Virus record (IMG/VR): IMGVR_UViG_3300034082_001961
Span: 1-21,045 of that record
DNA from: a virus
Length of the DNA: 21,045 bases
Reading direction: 5' to 3' (one strand)
Under the pieces are notes generated by a model. The model had not been told where the DNA came from, did no database searches, and was given only the letters and a program-made list of their open reading frames with translations. The position numbers and the translations under genes were made by a program. How positions within the stretch are numbered: position 1 is the first letter of the stretch; each line of letters starts with the position of its first letter. Positions 14,528-21,045 of the stretch are shown piece by piece.

Positions 14528-16132
14528 ATGAAAATTATTAAAAATTTACAAAAAATTGTAATTGTAGGTGGCGGATCTGCTGGGTGGATGTCTGCAGCAA
14601 TTCTAATTAAATTCTTTCCAAAACACGATATTACGGTTATAGAAAGTCCAGATCATCCTATTATAGGTGTAGGAGAAAGCACATTATTAGGTATAAGAAA
14701 CTACTGTAATTATTTAGATCTTGATGAATCTGAATTCATGAAGCACACCGATGCAAGCTATAAAATGAGCATTAAATTTACAGATTTTTATGAAAAAGAC
14801 GGTGGTGCATTCCATTATCCGTTTGGCAAGGCAACGTGTTCACGAACTTCAATTAATTATTTCGAAGATTGGTTTATTAAAAAGGCATTATACCCCGATA
14901 CACCCGTTGAAGATTTCGCTCAATCGTATTATCCAAATGCCGCATTATATGAGCAAAATAAATTTACAGATAATAGACATAAAAAATTCGATGATTGGGA
15001 TCCAAAATATCATGTTGCCTATCATTTTGATGCTACAAAATTTGGAATATGGCTTAGAGAAAATTATTGCTTGCCTAGAGGTGTTAAAATTATTAGAACA
15101 TCTGTCGAAAGTGCAGAAGTAGACGACGATGGTATTAAACATCTTTTATTAAAAACTGGAGAAACCGTCTCTAGTGATTTATTTGTTGACTGTACTGGAT
15201 TTAAAAGTCTATTACTAGGTGACTATCTCAAAGAAGATTTTATCAGTTACTCTAATATGCTGCCTAATAACAGAGCTTGGGCAACTAGATTACAGTATAA
15301 AGATAAACAAAAAGAATTAGAACCATTTACTAATTCTACGGCTATAGGCAACGGATGGGTTTGGAATATTCCAAGTTGGGAAAGATTAGGCACCGGATAT
15401 GTCTACAGCGACAAGTTTATCAGCCCAGAAGATGCTAAAGAAGAATTTAAACAACATCTCATGAGTGATAAAATGATATGTCCTCGTAGCAGAGAAGAAG
15501 TTGATGCACTAGAGTTTAAAGATATTCAAATGCGTGTGGGCATACACAAAAGAACATTTGTAAAAAATGTTGTAGCAATTGGCCTAAGTGCAGGATTTAT
15601 AGAGCCATTAGAATCTAATGGACTGTTTAGTGTACACGAATTTCTATATAGATTAGTTAAAACTATAGCGCAAGGATCAATTAATCAATTTGATATAGAT
15701 GTTTACAATACTGCTACTCGACATATGTTTCAAAATTTTGCAGAATTCGTAGCTTTGCACTATGCTTTTAGTAAAAGAAACGATACAGAATATTGGAAAG
15801 CTAACAATGCCAGAATCTATGACAAGGATATGCCTGATCTTATTCCTTCTAGAAGTGTAGGCTTTGCTGATTATGCTGAAAGAAAAATGTTTCAAAATTT
15901 ATTTAAAGTAGATACTGGACTAGTTTGGATTGCAACAGGAATGAATCATTTTATTATCGATGAAATCACAGTAAAAGAACTGCAATGGAAACAGACACAA
16001 TCTTTAAAATCAATTTATGCACAGTCATTTACTGACATGGAACTAAACAAAGCTCGATGGTGGAAAGCTGCTGAGAATGAAATATCTTTATGTGATTGGT
16101 TAGAAAAGCATGTGCATAATCAGTCAACATAA
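14528..16132 (+). CDS. Flavin-dependent tryptophan halogenase, motifs intact
   Basis: 534 residues, the normal length for the family. IVGGGSAGW (12-20) binds the FAD dinucleotide; GVGESTLLGI (47-56) is the second flavin motif; TDASYKMSIKF (74-84) carries K79, the same number as the catalytic lysine of PrnA; GWVWNIPSW (276-284) has the complete WxWxIP signature; FIEPLESNG (357-365) holds the catalytic glutamate E362 and the chloride-site loop. Known relatives oxidise halide with FADH2 and O2 and transfer HOX through the lysine to tryptophan or other indoles or phenols. A partner flavin reductase is not seen here; a host one could serve. It is divergent from the glycine-rich gene and converges with the next oxygenase gene (13-base overlap). 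Tryptophan halogenase genes have been reported in some cyanophages. It is clearly different in sequence from the halogenase at 7281, so not a recent duplicate. Confidence 0.92.
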   Translation: MKIIKNLQKIVIVGGGSAGWMSAAILIKFFPKHDITVIESPDHPIIGVGESTLLGIRNYCNYLDLDESEFMKHTDASYKMSIKFTDFYEKDGGAFHYPFGKATCSRTSINYFEDWFIKKALYPDTPVEDFAQSYYPNAALYEQNKFTDNRHKKFDDWDPKYHVAYHFDATKFGIWLRENYCLPRGVKIIRTSVESAEVDDDGIKHLLLKTGETVSSDLFVDCTGFKSLLLGDYLKEDFISYSNMLPNNRAWATRLQYKDKQKELEPFTNSTAIGNGWVWNIPSWERLGTGYVYSDKFISPEDAKEEFKQHLMSDKMICPRSREEVDALEFKDIQMRVGIHKRTFVKNVVAIGLSAGFIEPLESNGLFSVHEFLYRLVKTIAQGSINQFDIDVYNTATRHMFQNFAEFVALHYAFSKRNDTEYWKANNARIYDKDMPDLIPSRSVGFADYAERKMFQNLFKVDTGLVWIATGMNHFIIDEITVKELQWKQTQSLKSIYAQSFTDMELNKARWWKAAENEISLCDWLEKHVHNQST

Positions 16133-16686
16133 TTATACCAACCGGTAACTATGTATTTTGTTTCTTGGGGTGCAGGAATACCCCGATGTGTATGTGTCCA
16201 GTCAGCAGGCCAGATTAATGTAAGTCCTTTTTCTGGTTTTACAAATAACTGTTGATGATAAAATTCTGTTTCTCCGCCAGTGTTGACAGTATTTAAATAG
16301 GTCATGAACACTAAATGCCTCGAAGATTGAAGGCCATTTCTTCCTATTCGTTCCGTGTGATAAGCATTAAACGATTCTCGAGGTTGATATTTTTGTATAT
16401 TAATTCCTTCACAGATTCTCCAAGGAGAATAGCTATTTGAAAAAGGATACTTAATTACATATTCTTCACAACAAACTTGTAAAGATTTAACGTACTTCCA
16501 ATATAATTGTTCATTATTATCAAGTACAACTTCACTGCAATTCTTTGTAGCATTGTCTAGCAATAGTGAGCCTTCTGAGCTACTGACCATTCCTGATGTT
16601 TTTTCTGGGTGAGATTCAAAAAAATCTATAATTTCATTGCATATAGAAAGATCTTGCAAGTAGAATTTCTCTACAAAATTTGTCAT
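16120..16686 (-). CDS. 2OG/Fe(II) oxygenase with HxE metal motif
   Basis: 188 residues. The core FNAYHTERIG (106-115) gives H110 and E112, an H-x-E in place of the usual H-x-D; MTYLNTVNTGGETEF (128-142) is the next strand pair; and GLTLIWPADWTHTHRGIP (154-171) provides the distal histidine (H165 or H167). KYIVTGWY near the C-terminus places K177 where an Arg normally binds 2-oxoglutarate. This combination (HxE, P-A-D-W-T-H-T-H-R-G, K-Y-I-x-T-G-W) is a recognisable subgroup found in phages and bacteria, so it is probably functional rather than decayed. It follows a Rho-independent terminator and has no clear Shine-Dalgarno. It overlaps the convergent halogenase gene by 13 bases. The two together form the block between the 13-bp repeats. 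Substrate unknown. Confidence 0.82.
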   Translation of the reverse strand: MTNFVEKFYLQDLSICNEIIDFFESHPEKTSGMVSSSEGSLLLDNATKNCSEVVLDNNEQLYWKYVKSLQVCCEEYVIKYPFSNSYSPWRICEGINIQKYQPRESFNAYHTERIGRNGLQSSRHLVFMTYLNTVNTGGETEFYHQQLFVKPEKGLTLIWPADWTHTHRGIPAPQETKYIVTGWYNYVD

Positions 16687-16703
16687 AGGAATTTTAAAGA
16701 TTA

Positions 16704-16732
16704 AAAAAGGGTGCAGTATTTACACCCTTTTT
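16704..16732 (-). terminator. Rho-independent terminator after a glycine-rich gene
   Basis: A 10-bp perfect stem (AAAAAGGGTG / CACCCTTTTT) with a 9-base loop and runs of A on one side and T on the other, so it could act in both directions. It sits 12 bases past the stop of the glycine-rich gene (16744) and 18 bases before the next gene's start (16686). It would stop transcripts of the right-hand fibre genes, leaving the oxygenase gene to a promoter or read-through. Confidence 0.85.
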
Positions 16733-16737
16733 ATTGA

Positions 16738-16750
16738 CTAATATTAGTAT
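16738..16750. repeat. 13-bp direct repeat, right copy (CTAATATTAGTAT)
   Basis: Exact copy of 14420-14432 in the same orientation, covering the last codons and stop of the glycine-rich gene on the minus strand (TAC-TAA then TATTAG). Part of it is therefore coding, and the similarity to the left copy could reflect a duplicated gene end. Confidence 0.8.
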
Positions 16751-18705
16751 CTGACAATGATAATGCCAGGTCCTCCGTCACCACCTTGAGCAGTTCCACC
16801 ACCTGTGTAATAACCGCCACCGCCACCGCCACCGGTGTTTGTAGTCCCGGGCTGTCCTCTACCGTTTGGTGCCCAACTAATATCAATAGATGCTGCGTTG
16901 CCACCACCACCTAGACCACCTCTAGCTGTAAATCCAGGATTGTTATATCCTGGAGAGTGGGCGGCACCGCCACCACCACCACCGTAATATCGCCAGGTTC
17001 CGCTTATGTCAAATGCTTTTCCGTCGCCACCTTGTCGGCCAGCATCAACCTGCGGAATAAAGTGTCTACCAATATTGTTAACGCTTTGGCTGTCAATGTT
17101 TACAATATAGGCATTGTCGCCGCCAGATCTGCCTGCACCGCCGCCACCACCGCCAGTATATTGGCCAGAACCTGTGGTCATACTATAATCACTGCCTTGT
17201 GGTCCGTTTGTACCACCTCTAACCCCAGGATTGCCATAATTACTGGCACCTATATTTCCGTTTGTGGCTCTTGGTTGGAAGGCAATACCTCCATCTACAC
17301 CAATACCTGGATGGCCCGGACCGCCTGCACCTGAGCCCACTGTACCGCCAGGAGGAGATGTTGCCCAGGCTCCAGAACCACCGCCACCGTAGGCTTCTAG
17401 TACACCAAATACAGAAGGTGTTCCGTTCGAAGCCGGTGGTCCAGAATATGCTGGTCCAGAAGATCCACCGCCACCTACTGAATAAGGAACAGAGCCTCCG
17501 GGACTAACAGGATATCTAGCATGGTGAACAACACCACCACCACCGCCACCGCCACCAATATTTCCGGCGCCACCACCACCTGCTACTACTAATACTTCTA
17601 TTTCAGAAACTCCGGTAGGAACTGTAAATGTTCCTGGTCCTGTAGCAGTAAATGATTGTACAGTTTTTGGTTGTAGAGGTTCCCATATTGTACCGTTAAA
17701 AACTTCAGTTCTATTTAAATTTGAGTTGTATCGTAGGGCACCTTCAAACGCTGTACTATCTGATGTTTGTAATGCATATCTAACAATGACTACTCCCGGA
17801 CCGCCACTGCCGGGAGCGTTGTTAAAATATCCGCCGCAGCCACCACCGCCACCTGTATTGTTAGTTCCTGGAAGTCCACCAGTACCCGCACCACCGCCTC
17901 GTCCGCCGCCGCCAGTTCCACCTAGTACTGGACCAAAAGTGCCTGGACTATGTGAACCACCACCTCCGCCACCTGCGTAGTAAAGTCTAGATCCAGTAAT
18001 GTCACTAGCACGGCCGGTGCCGCCTTTACCACCCGTAGTAGGATTGGCAGGACTACCTTCTTCTCCAGCGCCACCACCACCACCGCCTGCATGACCTACT
18101 GGGCCAGGGCCGTGTCCTGATCCGCCTGGAAATCCCCAACCTATGGCACCAGATGGCATTTCTAATCCAATGCCTTGTATACCTTCTCCCTTACCCGACC
18201 ATTGACTTTCTGTGCCTCCACCACCACCTCCACTGCCGCCACGAAATCCGTGATTAACATATGTAGAAACTTGAGGAGGAGTACCTGACCCTGCAGGACC
18301 GTTAGAATATCCTGCTCCAGCACCTCCGCCATAGGCAACGATAGTTCCAAAACTTGAATTTTGGCCGGGACTTCCTGGAATATATTGCGGATTATTTGGG
18401 GCCGCAGCACCGCCAGCTCCTACAACTACAGGAATACTAGAACCTGGTGTTACGGGTAAATTTCTACCTTCTACAAATCCTCCAGCGCCACCGCCACCTC
18501 CTAGAGAGTTAGCGCCACCGCCACCACCTCCAACAATCAGTACATCAACAGTTCTTACTCCGGTAGGAACTGTAAATGTTCCTGGTCCTGTAGCAGTAAA
18601 TGATTGTACTGTAGAAGTTACTGTCGTACGCTGTGCAGTAGTGCCGTTGGGTAGTCCAACAGCGCCAGTACCTTGTATTCTGGTTTGTGATAAAAAACTT
18701 GCCAT
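16744..18705 (-). CDS. Two-module glycine-rich adhesin-like (tail fibre) protein
   Basis: 653 residues, preceded by AAGGGAAT. Organisation is as in the other long glycine-rich protein: an N-terminal segment (about 1-30) that differs in detail, a first module opening with FTATGPGTFTVPTGVRTVDV, a linker near residues 311-345 with LRYNSNLNRTEVFNGTIW, and a second module opening with FTATGPGTFTVPTGVSEIEV and ending in GPGIIIVRY at the C-terminus. The two module openings share a 53-bp identical DNA sequence, so part of the gene arose by recent internal duplication or is kept uniform by gene conversion, while the downstream glycine-rich loops differ. Probable extracellular host-binding fibre tip or adhesin. 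No signal peptide is expected for a virion protein, and none is seen. Confidence 0.8.
   Translation of the reverse strand: MASFLSQTRIQGTGAVGLPNGTTAQRTTVTSTVQSFTATGPGTFTVPTGVRTVDVLIVGGGGGGANSLGGGGGAGGFVEGRNLPVTPGSSIPVVVGAGGAAAPNNPQYIPGSPGQNSSFGTIVAYGGGAGAGYSNGPAGSGTPPQVSTYVNHGFRGGSGGGGGGTESQWSGKGEGIQGIGLEMPSGAIGWGFPGGSGHGPGPVGHAGGGGGGAGEEGSPANPTTGGKGGTGRASDITGSRLYYAGGGGGGSHSPGTFGPVLGGTGGGGRGGGAGTGGLPGTNNTGGGGGCGGYFNNAPGSGGPGVVIVRYALQTSDSTAFEGALRYNSNLNRTEVFNGTIWEPLQPKTVQSFTATGPGTFTVPTGVSEIEVLVVAGGGGAGNIGGGGGGGGVVHHARYPVSPGGSVPYSVGGGGSSGPAYSGPPASNGTPSVFGVLEAYGGGGSGAWATSPPGGTVGSGAGGPGHPGIGVDGGIAFQPRATNGNIGASNYGNPGVRGGTNGPQGSDYSMTTGSGQYTGGGGGGAGRSGGDNAYIVNIDSQSVNNIGRHFIPQVDAGRQGGDGKAFDISGTWRYYGGGGGGAAHSPGYNNPGFTARGGLGGGGNAASIDISWAPNGRGQPGTTNTGGGGGGGYYTGGGTAQGGDGGPGIIIVRY
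17609..17661. repeat. 53-bp exact direct repeat, copy 1
   Basis: Encodes, on the minus strand, the opening of the second glycine-rich module of the 653-aa protein. It is identical to 18557-18609, which encodes the opening of the first module. The copies are 948 bp apart, in frame, so recombination between them would delete or duplicate exactly one module. Confidence 0.9.
18557..18609. repeat. 53-bp exact direct repeat, copy 2
   Basis: Partner of 17609-17661. It lies at the start of the first module of the same gene; identity ends abruptly at both sides, where the flanking codons differ. Confidence 0.9.
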
Positions 18706-18714
18706 TCTATTCCC

Positions 18715-19722
18715 TTAATATCTTACAATTACGATTCCTGGACCACCTTTACCACCGTTGCCGTATGGAAAACCTCCGTTATGGCCGCTACCGCCACCAC
18801 CACCACCAGTTCCTGGTTGACCATCACTGGAGTCACCAGTTGGAAGTTGACGGTGATAACCGTAGGGATTGGTATTATTTCTTGCGCCACCACCTCCACC
18901 CCCTGTTCCGCCACGACCGGCTCCACTTTGTGGGCCGTGGCTTCCGCCGCCACCACCGCCTGCGTACCAGGCTGGTTTTCCAGTAATTCCTATTTGTCTA
19001 CCTTGGCCGCCTTCACCAGCATGGCCACCTTGCCCAGTTCCTCCTGAACCACCTGCTCCGCCGCCGCCGCTACAGGCATGTGGAGGAGAGCCGCCAGTAG
19101 CGCCACCCCTAAATCCTTGACCAGCGGTTCCTGGATGCCAACCACTGGGACAAGTATAACTGGCACCACCGCCACTGCCAGCGGTATTGCCGGGAGCAGC
19201 CGGCGGTCCTAATGATGGTCCTTGCCCAATTGGTTGCCCTGGATGGCTAGATCCGCCACCTCCACCCCATGCTGTTAATGGGCCAAACGTAGAAGGTGCG
19301 CCTGCTCGGCCTGCAGGATCTCCTGGACCACCAGGTCCGCCTGCTCCTACTGTAATAGGCACAGTACCTCCGGGAGTTACGGGAAATTCTTGACGATGTA
19401 ATAATCCACCAGCTCCAGCTCCTCCACCTAAGGAACCACCTCCTCCACCACCTGCAACTACTAACACCTCAACTAACGAAACTCCGTTAGGTACATTAAA
19501 AGTATGAGCACCTACAGCAGTAAAATACTGTACCGTTGGCTCGCTTACTTTTTTCTCAGTAAAGTTATTCCAACTACTGCCGTTGTACTCTTCAACAAAT
19601 CCTGTATCTGTATTATACCTCATCATTCCAGCTGTTGCTGGACTTGGTCGATCTCCGCTGCCGCCTGATGGTATTTTAAGATACTGTGAGCCAGCAATGT
19701 TGGTATTTTTTAACGTTGCCAT
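18715..19722 (-). CDS. Single-module glycine-rich adhesin-like (tail fibre) protein
   Basis: 335 residues: one module instead of two. An N-terminal MATLKNTNIAGSQYLKIPSG segment parallels the start of the 672-aa protein (MATLQSTTVN...LEIPSG) and may be the attachment part. The MMRYNTDTGFVEEYNGSSW linker (about 34-52), internal in the longer proteins, here precedes the only module. The module opens with FTAVGAHTFNVPNGVSLVEV and ends in GPGIVIVRY. The Gly-rich core has frequent Pro, His and Ser, with several Cys. Its ATG follows directly on the stop of the S74-tailed fibre gene, and its own stop is followed within 10 bases by the next glycine-rich gene, so the three form one minus-strand unit. 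Function as host recognition or fibre tip is inferred. Confidence 0.8.
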   Translation of the reverse strand: MATLKNTNIAGSQYLKIPSGGSGDRPSPATAGMMRYNTDTGFVEEYNGSSWNNFTEKKVSEPTVQYFTAVGAHTFNVPNGVSLVEVLVVAGGGGGGSLGGGAGAGGLLHRQEFPVTPGGTVPITVGAGGPGGPGDPAGRAGAPSTFGPLTAWGGGGGSSHPGQPIGQGPSLGPPAAPGNTAGSGGGASYTCPSGWHPGTAGQGFRGGATGGSPPHACSGGGGAGGSGGTGQGGHAGEGGQGRQIGITGKPAWYAGGGGGGSHGPQSGAGRGGTGGGGGGARNNTNPYGYHRQLPTGDSSDGQPGTGGGGGGSGHNGGFPYGNGGKGGPGIVIVRY

Positions 19723-20703
19723 TTATTTTTTACCTTTTAAATCTTCGATTTCCTGTTTTAAAGACTTTATTGATTCAACCAAATAAGCACCAATTTTGGT
19801 ATACTTAATTCCGTAAGGTTTACCATATTTGTCTAAACTGACCAAATCAGGAGCGTGTTTATAAACTTCTTCAGCAATAAACCCTGCCTCGTGTTCGTTA
19901 TTGTCTTTACGATCATAGGTAACGCCAAACAATTTCATAACAGTTTCGAGAGCGTTTTCAATAGGTTGAACATTTTCTTTAAATGCAATACTGGAAGTTT
20001 CAACAAATGTTGTTGCAGTTAATTGTCCACTTATGCCTACTCCACCTGTAACTACTAGTGTTCCTGTACCTGTGGTACTTGATGCTACACCATCAGTCAT
20101 TAACACTGACGCAGTTGCTTTGGTAGCTGAAGTAGTACCTCTGATTGTAATAGTGCCGCTGTTTGAAGTACTGCCGTAGTGATTAGCAGCATTTAATGCC
20201 GTAGCTGTCAATTCGCCGGTACTTGGTACAAATGCTAGGTTGGCCCTATTGTTCATTCCAGTAACCTGCCCCGAAGTATATATTGCGCCAGCATTAGTTG
20301 CAAATATTGGATAGTGTACTGTTGCCGTTGATCCTGGATCTGTTACAGCTACACCAGCTGAGGATAAAGATATCCAGCTTAATGTTCCGTCAGTCTGTGT
20401 AGCCAATACATATCCGTTGGCTGCTGCTGTTGCCGCTGGCCAAGTCAGTGTATAGTTTGACGAAATTGTTCCGGCAGCTTTAAGAGCTATGTAGTTACTA
20501 CTGTCAGCGTCTGCTAGGCGCAGTTCTGACTGTGCATTAAGTTGGGCTGCGCCAACTATCTGTGTAATACCAGTTCCGTTAGGATCTATAATTAGATTCT
20601 GATTTGTAACTGCGGTTGTTAAAGTATTACCAGTCCCGCCGGCAACAATAGTACCAAGGCCTCCACCTGAACCGACAACACCAATACTTACTTTACGTCC
20701 CAT
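19723..20703 (-). CDS. Tail fibre protein with C-terminal peptidase S74-type chaperone domain
   Basis: 326 residues from the ATG at 20703, chosen because AAGGAA lies just before it; an upstream in-frame ATG at 20733 would overlap the previous gene. The N-terminal 230 residues are low-complexity Gly/Thr/Ser/Ala, including TGTGTLVVTGGVGISGQLTA (211-230), a repeat unit typical of trimeric phage fibre shafts. The C-terminal part (about 237-326), SSIAFKENVQPIENALETV then AGFIAEEVYKHAPDLV and a closing coiled coil (IKSLKQEIEDLK), is the intramolecular chaperone domain. In known members this domain trimerises the fibre and then cuts itself off through a Ser/Lys pair; S237 or S238 and K242 are the candidates here. 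If release happens, the mature fibre would end near residue 236. It is co-transcribed with the small structural gene upstream and the glycine-rich genes downstream. Confidence 0.88.
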   Translation of the reverse strand: MGRKVSIGVVGSGGGLGTIVAGGTGNTLTTAVTNQNLIIDPNGTGITQIVGAAQLNAQSELRLADADSSNYIALKAAGTISSNYTLTWPAATAAANGYVLATQTDGTLSWISLSSAGVAVTDPGSTATVHYPIFATNAGAIYTSGQVTGMNNRANLAFVPSTGELTATALNAANHYGSTSNSGTITIRGTTSATKATASVLMTDGVASSTTGTGTLVVTGGVGISGQLTATTFVETSSIAFKENVQPIENALETVMKLFGVTYDRKDNNEHEAGFIAEEVYKHAPDLVSLDKYGKPYGIKYTKIGAYLVESIKSLKQEIEDLKGKK

Positions 20704-20713
20704 TTTAATTTCC

Positions 20714-21043
20714 TTATGCTGTTGATGTTTCAATACCCATGGCTACTACACTGATTGTAGGACTAGCTGAGGATACTTGAACAACTAAAATTTTTCCAGC
20801 GTCCATTACTAGACCAGTTCTTTCAACTACACCGCTAGCTACCAATGAAGTATCGTATTCGATATATTCACCAGCTGCTGGTGTTGCTGAGCTGCATATT
20901 GCCACTCTAATGGTTGCTGCTGTGGTAGTGTTGCGATTACATATGCTCACTGATACCACTGAAAAAGTACTTGATGGTACTGTATATATTGTGGTATCTG
21001 CTGTACTTGTAATGTTAGCTATACCTAATCTTCCTGTTGCCAT
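20714..21043 (-). CDS. Small beta-rich virion-type protein
   Basis: 109 residues; the ATG is two bases inside the window edge, so an upstream extension cannot be excluded and its ribosome site is not visible. Features are ATGRLGIANITSTADTTIYT at the start, alternating hydrophobic/Thr/Ser strands throughout, and LVMDAGKILVVQVSSASPTI near the end. The composition and strand pattern match the jelly-roll-like small structural proteins seen next to fibre genes in marine T4-like phages. No catalytic motif is seen. Its stop lies 10 bases before the S74-tailed fibre start, whose Shine-Dalgarno overlaps the stop. It may be a fibre collar or head-decoration protein; the exact role is unknown. Confidence 0.65.
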   Translation of the reverse strand: MATGRLGIANITSTADTTIYTVPSSTFSVVSVSICNRNTTTAATIRVAICSSATPAAGEYIEYDTSLVASGVVERTGLVMDAGKILVVQVSSASPTISVVAMGIETSTA

Positions 21044-21045
21044 AT

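Noticed and set aside
14790-15142. Reading frames overlapping the second halogenase on both strands
   Set aside because: The halogenase frame has all catalytic motifs; the others are Ile/Lys-rich noise.
16957-19393. Reading frames opposite or out of frame within the other two glycine-rich genes
   Set aside because: Same compositional artefact; no family pattern and no start signals.
20704-20733. Upstream ATG for the S74-tailed fibre
   Set aside because: It lies inside the preceding gene; AAGGAA directly precedes the ATG at 20703.
1-21045. tRNA genes, integrase, transposase or attachment sites
   Set aside because: I looked for cloverleaf-like stretches and recombinase motifs by eye and found none I could support; a dedicated tRNA scan was not possible.

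Overview
The window looks like part of a T4-like myovirus genome, probably from a marine or other aquatic phage. The host cannot be named from the sequence. Evidence: (i) homologues of the T4 neck and tail-completion proteins gp13, gp14 and gp15 at the left end; (ii) AT-rich, tightly packed genes with start/stop overlaps; (iii) AATAAATA-type elements resembling T4 late promoters; (iv) a tail-fibre block at the right end with a peptidase S74-type chaperone tail and three large glycine-rich, adhesin-like proteins. No tRNA, rRNA, CRISPR array, integrase or transposase was recognised.

Layout. 1-677 (-): gp13-like neck protein, cut by the window edge. 705-3580 (+): gp14-like and gp15-like proteins, both longer than in T4. 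3592-4285 (+): a degenerate Nudix-like protein and a small unknown. 4317-11346 (+): a polycistronic run of enzyme-like genes. It holds two prolyl-4-hydroxylase-like 2OG/Fe(II) oxygenases, a DUF6445-like protein, another HxD...H oxygenase, an unknown 110-aa protein with the best Shine-Dalgarno of the run, a flavin-dependent tryptophan-halogenase-like protein, two mutually related unknowns, a further 2OG oxygenase and a SAM methyltransferase. 11343-12379 (-): a cupin/JmjC-like protein and two small paralogues. 12391-14409 (-): a two-module glycine-rich protein. 14528-16132 (+): a second halogenase with all hallmark motifs. 16120-16686 (-): another 2OG oxygenase. 16744-21043 (-): two more glycine-rich proteins, an S74-tailed fibre and a small structural-type protein.

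How the genes may work together (inference). Structural genes flank a dense set of seven possible non-haem Fe(II) enzymes, two halogenases and one methyltransferase. Their position between neck and adhesin genes, with late-type promoters, suggests late expression. One possibility is chemical decoration of virion proteins, for example hydroxylation or halogenation of the Gly/Pro-rich adhesins. Action on host surface molecules or small metabolites is an alternative.

The block with the second halogenase and the HxE oxygenase lies between two glycine-rich genes. A 13-bp direct repeat brackets it, and it has a terminator at one end and late-promoter-like elements at the other, as expected of an inserted moron-like cassette. 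All functional calls come from reading motifs by eye; no database search was run.
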